Assembly (NCBI RefSeq): GCF_002999335.1
Contig: NW_020312756.1
Location: 103,404-167,403 of the forward strand
Direction of reading: 5' to 3'
DNA: 64,000 nucleotides
DNA from: Cyclospora cayetanensis
Taxonomy: Eukaryota; Apicomplexa; Conoidasida; Eucoccidiorida; Eimeriidae
Shown: in pieces, positions 1-11,769 of the stretch
Layout of the letters: each line of letters starts with the position of its first letter
Position numbering within the stretch: position 1 is the stretch's first letter
Notes under the pieces: generated by a model
Told to the model about the DNA's origin: nothing
The model's input: the letters and a program-made list of their open reading frames with translations, nothing else
Database searches by the model: none
Position numbers and translations under genes: made by a program

Positions 1-3000
1 TAACAGTTGGCAGCGATGGCTCCATACGTTCCTGGGGAGGTGCTCCTTGCCGGATGGCCTTGACATGCCGGTAATCTGTCTGCCATACGCATCGTTGTCT
101 TACCCAGTGGCTGTTGAGGCTTTATCGGTTGGGGCTACTCAATTAGCCTCTTAATTAGATTCTTTGCTTTGAACAACGCATCTTTTTGGCATGGCTGTGC
201 AGACGCTGGCTTTGTAGAATTCGTTGTGTCGCACTGATGCCATCGGTTGAAGGGACAACATCTTCCCTCGTATTTATGGGCTTTGAGGACGGAGTTGTAC
301 GGCTAGTTGAAGTTTCCGTGAAAGGGTCACAGCTCTTATTGGCCATAAGGACTCACAAACGCGCCATTGTGGAGCTGGCTGTGGACCCTTCAGGTAGCGT
401 ACAAGTACTGTTGAGCCAGGGGGAGAATGGTGCATGCGTAAATCGTGAAGCCCTTTAATGAGACTCAGAGTCGAATCGCTGTAAACAAGTTGGCGCATAC
501 CAAATATTTTAATATGTACGCATGCGGGGAAACTTCGGGCAAGCATGCAACTATGCAATACGCTTTAAGTTACATCAATATAGCGGGCCTCTTTCAAATA
601 AGCAACGAACAAGCTGAGATGCTAACGAGCTAGAGCTCTCTCGTTGGAATGATTGTCAGGGGAGCGCCTAGCAGCACTAGGAGAAGATGGAGTTCTACTA
701 CTTCTAAAACTTAAATCTGGTGCCCCTAAAGACGAGGCAACAGACTCATATACATACGCAGGAGTTCGAAACTGCTCCGAAAGGAGCTGGGAAGCGGAGC
801 CTTTAGGATTCATCAAGGCTTCTGAGCCTCTGATGCACCTTGCATGGGAACACCCGTTGCTCCTCCTCGGTGTTGCAGCTGATGCAGCGCTAATAATCCT
901 GGATGGGCTGCAGGTTCTTAGTGAAGAGCCAGCGCAACGAGCAGCAGCGGAAGATGGTGGGGCAAACCTGGGAAACGGCACCATAGTAGGAGAGGGCGCT
1001 GGGGTAACTTCCGAAAGTGACGACCTTGAGAAGGTACAGGAACCCACGAGTGAAAGTTCGGGCCAAATTGGCGACGAAGGCACGCCGGAGGAAGGCAGTG
1101 CTTCAGATGAGGAAGCAGCCCAGTGTCCACCAAAGGCATCCAGGGTCCCCAGAAAAGACCCTTTAGATCTTACTGGCATCCTTTCTTTCAGGTGAGGTCA
1201 ACAGAGTAGTGGCATGATTGCGCATTTGGTTTTGCGGGAGGCTACCGAAAGGATGTATGCCGCCTGCGACTTGAAGCCGGCGTATTCGCTGCCGAATTTT
1301 ATCTGCATGTGTTAGGCGTATCGATGTAAAAGTATCAACTGCTGGCCTCCGTGGTGCTCGTTCGGAGGGCCAGAATGACAGGGAGGAGGAAGACTTGAGT
1401 GGCACTGAGAGTGAATCGGAAGTGGTTGCCGATTCAAAGGTCAGAGTCTTTAACACGAACGAATACAAGACGAAACGAAGTTCATCTTATGAATGCGTCG
1501 AAAGCAGAACGGCGGCTGAGAGCAAAGCACGACATTCAATTGCATCAACAGTAGATCAGCAAACACGTCACCGCGTGGAGGTCACAGCAGCAGCCCATAT
1601 TACTGCATTAACAACAGCCAAGTTGGTTGCCTGCCCAAACAATCCTGACAAGCCAACTTGGAATGCAAATGACAACGGTCTCAGCAACGCATCGACACCT
1701 AGGATCGTTGACAAAATGCTGATTGCATCACGTTTTTTCTTGCTGTTTTCTGGAACCAGTAAGATGCGAAACGCCATTTGGTGCTTTTCGCTTGAGAGAC
1801 TATTGGAGGCGGGAACTCCGCAGCACCCGCCGAACCCTCAAATCCGTACTCTGTTGGCTCACCCTATGGTGTTGCTTTCCAAAGTTCTCCAGCAGCTCAG
1901 CCCCAGACATTCGGAGACCAGCCGTGCTGAATGCCAGGGGCCTTACCTTACTAAGCTTGTGGCGGTCTTTGACGAACGATTGCTTATCGCCGGCACATCC
2001 GATGGACGAGTACTGCTGTTCCCTGCCGACACCCCCCAGGCGTGCGTTGTGGTATGTCAATAGACAGCCCTCTGTACATTTCATTTCGTATCTTGGCCTA
2101 GCAAATGGTTGCAGTAAACTACCCTGTTCCATGAAATTCAATATTATGTATGCCTTGTGCAAATCAGTATATGAACATCAGGTGATGATCCCCTTCGATC
2201 GCTTTTATGCCAACTTGAAAAAATTGCGTGTGTGCTGTCCATCGTCAGACTAGGGTTTTTGATTGTCATACTGGAAGCATTACCAGCATCTTGGCGCGGC
2301 CTATTGGATGCAGTGGTAGGTGGGCTCTAAATGCAGCAGCTCAAAGTGGGACCTGGTGGAGGTGCGAGTTTGAATTGGCTGATATCTTGTCGCGATGCCA
2401 GAAGTCGCAAGAAGCTGAACAAGACGCGCAGAAAGCTGAAGCGGCACAAGCCAAAGCAGAACACTCGCAGGCACAGCATTTCCGCTGTTTTGAGTCTAAC
2501 CAACAGCAGTCAGGAAAGTATGAGCAACAGCAGCAATTTCTCCGTCGCTTGCTCCAGTCAGATATGGCTATCGAAAACGCTCAAGTCGCCGTCGATACAG
2601 GTTTCCCAGCAAGTTCGATCACTCGCAAGTGCGTTTGTGGCACAGCCATATGCATCCCCGACTGACTCCCAGGCGCTGCTAGTGCATCGTGATAATTAGC
2701 TAAATCATCGATGCAGCTCGTATGGACTGCAAAAGTAATGTCACAGTGCTAGCTGCATTTGTCTTTTGCCTTGCATTTACAAGCGCCACGGAGGGTTTTG
2801 CAGCTTAATATTTGCCTCAGAAAAGCAAAGGAGTTGGAACCACCTTGTCCAAACCTTGTGCGAATCGATGAACTCATGGAAGTAGAAGCAAACATTTTTG
2901 GGGTTCTCGAGACAAACAGAGATTCCGCGTTACCAGATGAGTCCGAGCCATCGGCTACTGCAGACATGGCAGCAGACATTATCGACAATACAGAACCCAC

Positions 3001-6000
3001 AATCATGGTGTGTAAATAGATGGATAAGCAAGTACATTAGTTAGAGGGGCTACACGGCCTCCTAGCAGGCGCTACGACGGGAGCGGCATCAAGCGCGTAA
3101 TTGATCCCGCAAAGCCGCACTACCTTCCCCACCTTTTATGTGATTTCAATCATTATGCTTCGTTCTTTTCGCTACCTTTAGAATCGTAGCATGTGCCTGC
3201 CTGAACAGGAACAGCACAGACTACGAAAGGACCAAAAAGATGATTCGGTGATGAACGCCGCTGAGCACCAAGAGAGCCGCCAGTTGCAAGACCTATCTAA
3301 TCGCTATAAGGCAAGGTTGTGCGCTACCTTAGAACTCCATGCGCACATCGAAATGCGGCCTTGTGGATAAGTAGAACGGGATACTGGCCGTGCTGTGGAA
3401 CAATGCGGCCACTCTAATATGCCTTCACAAACACAATTTTTTACCATTGCTGGGGGTACACGCTCAAGACGTCCAACAGCAATTTTATATGAATATGTGT
3501 GCAAGAACGCTTCGTAAATAGACTTTCCTTTTTGATTGTACTTGCTGAATAATAGGATTTGGTGACCGAATTCAAAGCCTTGCCAGGGTTTAATACCCCA
3601 GAGATTCTGAAGGACTTAGTGATTTGGGATGGCCTTCTTCGTGAAAGTGAGGCTGAAAGCGCGCGATATCTGGAGGTAGTAGAGCAAGAGATACAAAACG
3701 CAAGGGATCAGCATCAAATTTTGATCTCAGATCTTACGGTACGCATTCAGCAACTGCAGCGAATTTCCAATTAGAAAAGCTATGTATGTTTATCTAATGT
3801 GCGTTCTGTACGTGACTCATTTGGTGATGATCTAGAGGGCAGGCTTAATAGGTGGTCACTGACGTCTTTCGAAGGGCCACCAAGTGTGCATGTCTAACGG
3901 TAACCATGCTGTGCTGCATATCGCCGGTAAGTGGTCGCAGTAAACGCTTGACTGTATTTGTGATACTACGATGCACGAGACTTGATATGAATCTGCAGAA
4001 ACTCCTAGGTGGAGTTCTGGAAGGTGTGGCAGTGAGCAGCATTGGCGATGGTCTTCACATCTCTTCGTTCCCCACTGACCAGTCATCAATTGTGAGCCAC
4101 TCTGTAGACGCACTACACACTTGCCCTCCAGCCTTTGCACGCTTCTACTGGTTCGGTCCTGTATGTTCCGTGTTTACGTCAGCAAATCCAAAAGAGTCTG
4201 TGTATAAAGTTCTCGAATGGCATAGTGCTGTACGCTGTGCTGTTGCTCCAGGACGTACAGACACTTCAGGCAATAAAAGAAGACCAGTGCGGCTCCCGTG
4301 AAGCTGATGATATGGAGGCGCTCTTCGAAGAAGCACGAACACAAGAGCTTAAGCGCCTCCTTATGCCTGAGCGTGCGCCACATCCGGAAGATCCTGGTAG
4401 GCACATGAACCTAAAAGATCTGCAACAGAGATGCTGCCTTGCAGCAGGGACTGCAAGGAAGTTACTCCAATAGATTAAATTCAGCTAGCCCTTCAAAATT
4501 CTTGCACTCTTGTTCTATTTAGACTCCGTCAGAAGGCATACCATTGAATCAACATCGTATACATACGCGAATCCCGAAACAAAGCAGAAGACAGGTGTCT
4601 GTTGTGGGCCGAAAGGCTTCATCCAGCCCATGCAGCAGGCTGAGATCCGCAGTAAAACAGGTCAGCACAGCTGACAATCTGTGGATGCTGATACAGCTAC
4701 AAATCCTTACCTCAACATTTCCCAGTTCCACTGAAATTATGTCTGGGTTCAGCATAAAGAACTGTTGTCTTAACTGCTAGCCTTATTGCAAATCCTTGTT
4801 GCCATCGGCAGTCAACGAGAGCCAAAATGATGTGAACTGGAAAAAATACTGCCCACAGATGCCCGGAGGCAACACGTGCAGGCGATGGACGAGTTACTCA
4901 AAGCAAAGCCGCAGGAAGGCTTGACCGATCCTCAGAGTGACTCCTGCATTGCAGAAACGATCAAGAGCCTTGGCGCCTACAAGCTCACTGCCTCTGGTAC
5001 TCTGACAGAGTGCTCGTTGTAAGCCCCTTGCAGCTCACGCCCTGCCCGAAAAGTCGCAGCAATACTTTTGTGCTCTGCGTGAGGTCAACGCGCTTCGCTC
5101 TGCAGGAAATCCGGACAGCTTACCAGAGAGGGGGAAGAGCCGAAAAATCATAACAGCTTGAGGCTAGATATGATGTCCTGTGGCTATCAGGGCTTTTTCA
5201 TCGAGAAAAAGAAGCAAAATGCTGGACCTTGTTAAGTGGACAACAACTAAAGCTATTTGGTTTAACCAATGTGTTGCTGTAATGTCCGAAATACGGAAGG
5301 AGCTCCTCAGCACTTGCTTACGCCTACTTAGCGGAATCATCGACTCCCTGCACATCGCCCAACTACAAGATTCCCCAGAGGGGCTTAGAGCCAAAGCGCT
5401 AGTACAAACAGTGCACAATGCAGCATTGAGCGAACAATGCAAAGGATCATTGTGGACCGTTGACAAGAAACAGCTCATGTTAGTGCAAATTAATGAGTAA
5501 GGTTTAGCGGAGCCTTTTACTGAGCCCCTTACGCGACTTTATATCAGTTGGATGCTTATTTGGTTTCAGAAATTTCTTAGAAGGGCGCCGAAAGGAGCTT
5601 AGCAACAGTGGAGCACTATACGAAACTGATGCTACCAGGGCCGAGATGGCACAGCTGGAAACTACACTTGGTGAAGTGCATCGGTTCCCAGACGACTTCA
5701 CTGTATCGTTTGAGCATTTGCGCCAAATTGCATCTCTCTCCGGCATAGGGGTGCAGGCCTGCTCGGTAGGGGAAGAACCCCACGCATGCAATGCATCTGT
5801 TGGACACCTCAGGACGTCAAACCCTCTGTACACCGGTGGCGTTTGCGAAAAAGGTCTCGAGCTTAAGACGCGTTTTATGGATATCCTGAACAGCCTCAGA
5901 AAGTGCGAGCTTGAGCAAAGCCGCGTGGCCTGCAGAGTCTTTGCTTTCCAAGAGAGCGTAAAATGCTGCCAGCAACACTTGGAGAAATCGGATTCCTGTG

Positions 6001-9000
6001 GTCCCTTGCCTTCCGAAATAATGGACCGGGCAAAGCTGCAGAGCCTGGAACTCCATGCGCAAGCTAGTAGATTCCTCGACGCAGTAAGATCTGCACCCCA
6101 GGCGCACAGGTTACTGAATGGCAGGCCATGCGCAAGAAAAGCAGCAATACTGGAGCTAGTGAACACGTCCATGCAAAGGTCTCTCATTTTTAAGCCCATA
6201 CTGTGGCTGCGTCTGTAGATATCGAGTGGGATTAGTCAGTTCGACCAAGAAGTACGATGGCTGCTAGAGGAGCGTACGTCTGTTCAGCAGGAACTACTGC
6301 TTGCACGACTAAATCAGCTCGTAAGACGGTTGTCGGACTGCTCACAATATTATCTGCGATCTATAATCTCAAAGAGGCACTTGTATGTAAGTATACAGGA
6401 ACTTGCTTGCGAAACAGGCAAGCTTTTTCTTTTAAAAAAAACCATGTTATCTCTAAGATGGTATGCAGGAGCAATATCGTGAGCTGACGATAATTGAATC
6501 CATGGAACCACGCAGATCACGACTTCAACAGGACTTCTCAGATACGCGAAAAGAATGCAAGGAAATTGAAGATCGTCTTAAAGCCATTGAAACGTGCATG
6601 ACTGAAAAGAAGCAGGGCATTGAAAGCTGTCATGTGAGGACAGCATTGTGGTGCATCTAACCTTACGATCTTTGCCGATCCCCGAGCTGCTATTTCTGAT
6701 CCAGCAAACCACAAGCAGATGCTGTCTTTGTCTCAAGCCTGCGTGGGCGTAGGATTCTATCGTTTTTCTTCATTTGCTTCTTTCTCCCGTAGGCGAATGA
6801 AGTAGAAATACGCCGACGGGCCATGGAAGCTGTCGAACCCAGAAATCAACAACATGCCGCACTAATGGAAATTTTTAATCGCAATGTACTCATATACCCA
6901 AATATTCCTAAATCTACTTGTGCTAAGATGCTGCAACAAAAACGGCCTTCTAGCTTTGCTTCCATTTGTATCCCCTTCCCTTTATGGTTTATCCGCTAAA
7001 GTTCACTCTATATTCAGGTGACGCCGAAGGTAGTCTCGCCCTCCTTGAACCTCCGAAGTGCCGAAGGTGAAGAGAACGATCTCGAAAGTCAGTTCAATCC
7101 GTATGGAACCGCACCCGGCTTCGAATGACGCGTTCTCAGTTGTTCGCTACGCCGCTGTATGACAGAGTGTAGAAACAGAAAGGCAACACCCTTGCAGAAA
7201 CGCATGTACCCGAGGCGATTAGCTGCAAAAGCTGAGCGTGTATGACACCTGAATGGATTAATGGGTGTGCTGTGGTTCTAGCTGAAATCGATGAGACCGA
7301 GCGCGTGCAACAGGACTCAGAGAGCATAGAAGATATCTGCCCCGTAGGATGTGACATGGCAGTCTACGAGGCCATCTTGGAGCTCAGGTAAGCTCGCCAA
7401 TGAGCGTGCACAATAAAAGATTTGAGTGTATCGACTAAGAAATGCATTGACGCTGAAAGGTGGACGTGAGTTCAGGGACCAGAAAATGGCAAACGCAGCT
7501 GCACTCACGCTTCATCAACGGGAACTGGACGACCTGAAGAAGGTGAGCCAGTGTCTCGGAAAGCACTCTTATGGCTTTCTAGTTCTACTGTGGCAACCAA
7601 AAATCCAAGTTCGGAAAGTACTCTGCATACTCACTTGTTTCGCAATAGGAAGCTATTATGTTTCACAGGTTGGGGAAAGATTGCTTTGTAGAACGTTTGG
7701 ATAATGGGGGTTTAGAGTAGCAGAACACGAAATTAGAATTGCAGTACTAATCGGCGCAGCCAAGTTAATAAACGTATTTTGACACAAAGACAGCTGCGCT
7801 TAATCAGATGCGACGATATGGTCCCCACTTAATTCGCTTCAAGCGCATGTCCACAGGAATATGGCAAAGTCCAGGCTTTGCAACGGCAGCAGGCATGCCG
7901 CTATAGCTCTGCGGAAGCTGCGATCCACAAATTTTTGAGAGAACTGCAGGGATCCCTCAACGACGTTATCACGACGGCGCCTCTGCGAGCATCCCAGGTG
8001 ATAGGCTACGTTGTTACAGCAAGGTTGGGGCTTCCGCCTATCGCTTGTAGAAACAAAAACTGCCCTTTAGTGCTGGCTGCGCCTACGATTGCTAAATGAC
8101 CGAAAAGTGCTGGTTTTACTTTTCTGTGTGAGCATTCCAGTGGTTTGCTGCCCGCGACTCGCCACCGTGAGCCAATGCCCTACTAGCTTTATGTACTAGT
8201 GGGGTGCCCCTTGCATACGCAGATCCGCTGCTTGATATTTGCTGACGATGCATGGCAGCTCCCAGAGCAGCTCGATTATGCAGTGCTCTTTAGTCATAAA
8301 GGATTTTCAGCTTTAAACCAACGGTAGGCGCACCTGGAATCGAGCAGATACTTCTGTTTTAAGAAGCACTAGTTCCTGACTTGCCGCACTTCAAGCTCAC
8401 CGGGAAGAGCCAAACTGGTTGTAGCTCCAGTAAAATGAGCAGTGATTGTTCCTTCGCCTCAAGGGACTTGCGTAATCAGGGTGTTGGGGCTACAGCAAGA
8501 AACAGTTCTTGTTGCACACGACATGAGACAGCTAAAATACGCAATATCAAGCGCGAAAAAGGACTATAAGCAAGTACTTTGAGTCGTAACACTAAACCCT
8601 ACACACGTCCCCATGCAACCGTGGTATCACGACCTGCGCGCCCCAAGCGGCAGAATCCACAAGGGCTATAAAGTCGCTTACTAGCGTTTATTCAGCAAAG
8701 GAGGCCACATGCACCCTTTGTTTATGCGTAGTCTGTTTGACATGCAGAGCACCCAGCGCCTGGAATCACTTGAGGCAGCATTTAAAGAAGTAGAGCGTGT
8801 GCGTTTCGGGGATTCACTAACACTAGAACAAGTTGAAGCAGCAGCCAAAGCCGCAGAGAAGGCGGAACTTCAAGGATGCAATGAACCGCTGAAGCCAGTG
8901 TTCGAGAGAGATGTGGAGCTCTTAAGTGATAAACGGGTAAGGTTACACTAGACTCATGTATTATTGAGAGACTTGCATGTGGTACTTGCTAAGTACACCG

Positions 9001-9774
9001 AGACAACAAGAGCAAATACTCCTGAGAACGCTGCATATAGCTTAGTGCGTTGGATCTCCGCTGGACCCTAACTGAGCGTCGGCTTCCAATTAGCTTCAGT
9101 TTGACTCTCCTTGATCACGCTTCATTTTTCATGGAGAGCTTCAGGCTCGACTCAGGCAGCAGCAGCAGACCAAAGCGAAACTAGAGCAACAGCGTCAGGG
9201 GATCATTAAGCGTCACACAAACTTGTTGCATCGATTCGCACTAGCAAGAGAGAGCACCGTAATGCTCTCCCAGCAGCTGAAGGAAAAGAAGTATCTTCGC
9301 GTAAGCTTCTGGGCAGGCCGAGTTGCTAAAAATCTATTTACTGATATGTTCAAGCGCTAATTGAAACCTATAAAGTCAAGCGATGCACTGCATATTGTCA
9401 CACCAGTGTACTATGCCTGAAGAACACAAGCAATGATGGCACTGTGGAAAGAAACCGGCTAGAGAAGCTGACACGCCTGAAAGCAGAACTGAAGAAACGA
9501 GACTCTGAGATTAAGAGACTGCAAGGACTACTCAACCAAATTGAAATTAAAGGCAAGTTCGTGCTTACGCAGGGATTTAGAGTCTTATTTTGGATTGAGA
9601 GCTTGATGTCGAGTACTTGACTTCATTGAGTGCACGTGCTACTAAAATTTAATCAAGGCCTAACCCGTGCAGACCCCTACAAACAACTTTGCACTTTTCG
9701 TTGTAGGTGCACACGTGGACCCCTCAGTATTTTGGGCCGAAGACACCACAACGCTCCGCGGAAACTGCTCTTAG
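1..9774 (+). CDS. CFAP44: CFAP44-like WD-repeat and coiled-coil flagellar protein, partial at 5' end
   Basis: Multi-exon gene entering from the left edge. Early exons (before 50, about 216-393, 660-1191, 1316-2051, from 2257) read as WD40 blades: GSDGSIRSW at the edge, FEDGVVRLVEVS then THKRAIVELAVDP, a PLGFIK...LAWEHP segment, LLIAGTSDGRVLLF, and DCHTGSITSI. From about 2.8 kb the exons are short and coiled-coil-like. Diagnostic C-terminal blocks in order: FDQEVRWLLEERTSVQQELL (about 6239-6328), ICPVGCDMAVYEAILELR (exon 7282-7387), HKFLRELQGSLNDV (about 7925), QLPEQLDYAVLFSHKG (about 8257) and FGDSLTLEQVEA (about 8815). This order fits the CFAP44/CFAP43 family, axonemal proteins linked to the tether of inner dynein arms; the CPxGCD block and WD layout favour CFAP44. 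In a coccidian only the microgamete is flagellated, so I infer male-gamete expression. About 20 or more introns break the gene. The last exon, ending with TAG at 9774, is a weak guess, and several exon borders between 2.7 and 5.6 kb are unresolved. Confidence 0.7.
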
Positions 9775-11769
9775 GTGCTATCGCCCCTGTACAGTAAATC
9801 TTGGCAGCGTTCCCTCCACCCATACTTTGTCCTCGCGACAAAATACAGCAAAAGTAGACGGCACTATTACATGTTTTCATAAAGAAACCTGTGGTAGGGG
9901 GGAAATGTTGTAGCGCAGCACCTTGCGAAAAGCGCTCTTTCACCAGTAGTGGCAAATCGGGCTGCTACCAGTGCATACCCGAATCCGACCAGTCGTGAGA
10001 AGTCCGCAAATCATCAATGCCACGAGAGCGTACCCAGCATTAGCCATTTTGCATCAATATGAAAACTTACCGCAGAATCCTCTGGAATATTGTATCTAGA
10101 GACAGCTGCAGAACAGGCTAGTCCTTACTCTATAAAGACTCCATTCTTTGATCAGTTGGCTTGCTTGGCCGACTCTATTTTTTTTTCTGGTCCGTCACAA
10201 ACACTGGACAAAATATTTAGCTACACAAAGTCTAAAGTGCATCAGGCAGAAATGAATTTTTCGAGCGTTTCAACTCGACCCAGCAACCAGAGCACGCCTT
10301 TGGTAGCGGCTAAATTATGCCCGATAACGTTACTACGTTGGCAATATTCTACTAAGAAGTTGTGAAGAACTGAATATATGGTATGTCTGGTGGTGTACCT
10401 CATTTATTGCAGAGTACTGTTGGCTGGATGCACGAAGCCTCACCGTCGTGTGCATGTCCGCAAGATGCCATGTGCAATTAGCTAAGAGTGCTTGGTGCAC
10501 TTCTGGGGCGAAACAAAGCGTACCCTAGCTGACTCTATCCCCTCATGTCGGTGCCTCTGTGGGGTAAAAGCGGGAGAAAGGACGGAGTTTTCTTGGTAGA
10601 CAACCAACTTTTACCGAGGTCATATCGAGTGTGGATTTAGGCATTGTCCTGCGGTGACTTTTGGTGTAGCATCATAGTTGCACTGCGTGGTTTGGTGCAG
10701 CTGTACCCCACTCATCCACTTTCTGCAAATACAGTGGCATGCCAGGTTTCCCGAGTGCTCTTTGATTTCGATAGGGCTATTCGATAATCCCCTCAATTTC
10801 TTGTTTTGGCCACAGTCTGAAGAAAGAACGCTCTGACTACAAAGTAAACGCTGGCACAACCCCCGTTGAAGCAGCAGAGGGAGGTCCGAAAGTTAATGTA
10901 ATCACAGTAGCCTTACAGCTGGTGCAAACGTATAATTTATTAGCCGATGAAATGATGATATATCCATTGATTAGGCTATGTATACCAAAAAGGCAGCCGT
11001 AAGCATGGACGCAGGCTGGAAGGTTTCGTCAGCCATCAGGAGGAACTAGTGCCCCTTGCAATATTTATTAAAAGGAGACGAAATTTGGCGATGGCCCTAT
11101 TCATGCAGAGAAAGTCGTTTGCTTGCAGGGATGACTACAGTTAGCGCCTTTGGGTCACCAGACATTGTCGAGATCAGCCCAACAGCAAGACTTGGAAGAC
11201 CTCACAAAGCTTAGACAGTAAAATTTGTCAATATAACTGTATACTAAGAACTATGAAAGATTATTTTGCAAGCCCGAGGTATCTACCTAAGTGCGATGTC
11301 CGATGGCTGCAACATTGGCAGTGAATCAGCGAATAAGGCTGGTGGGACTTCATAAATACTGAGACAGTCGAGGTGTCGAGACCAAATGAGCGCAACTCTT
11401 GTGCTTTTGACTGAAAAGAAGGAGCTCAGCTGGGATTTAGAACCTGTGGATCAGGGATGTGCCAACTGGCCCTAGCCTCAGGTCAAAATTAGAGTTCACC
11501 AGCTCTCCGGAGCAGCCCCATGCACACCCCCAACAATGCCCCTGATTCTAATTAGCAAATCGGGATATGTATGTTGAGCAGTAAGCGCGTAAACAGGTAG
11601 AGGACTTGAACAACGAGACTGTGTTGAGCGGAAGCAGGCTGCTTGCCAGCCAAAGAAGATGCACCAACACAGGCTGTTTCCGCATTTTTACAAACCACAC
11701 TAATGGCCCAGAATCGACAGTGTTATGTTACATTGGATATGAACCGGTTTCCGAGAAGATCGTGAAAAC
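9775..11769. other. Intergenic, nothing recognised
   Basis: Only short open frames without family signals, biased composition or splice continuity. It separates the CFAP44-like gene from the retroelement remnant; further decayed retroelement sequence (LTR or gag) may lie here but I cannot see it. Confidence 0.5.
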
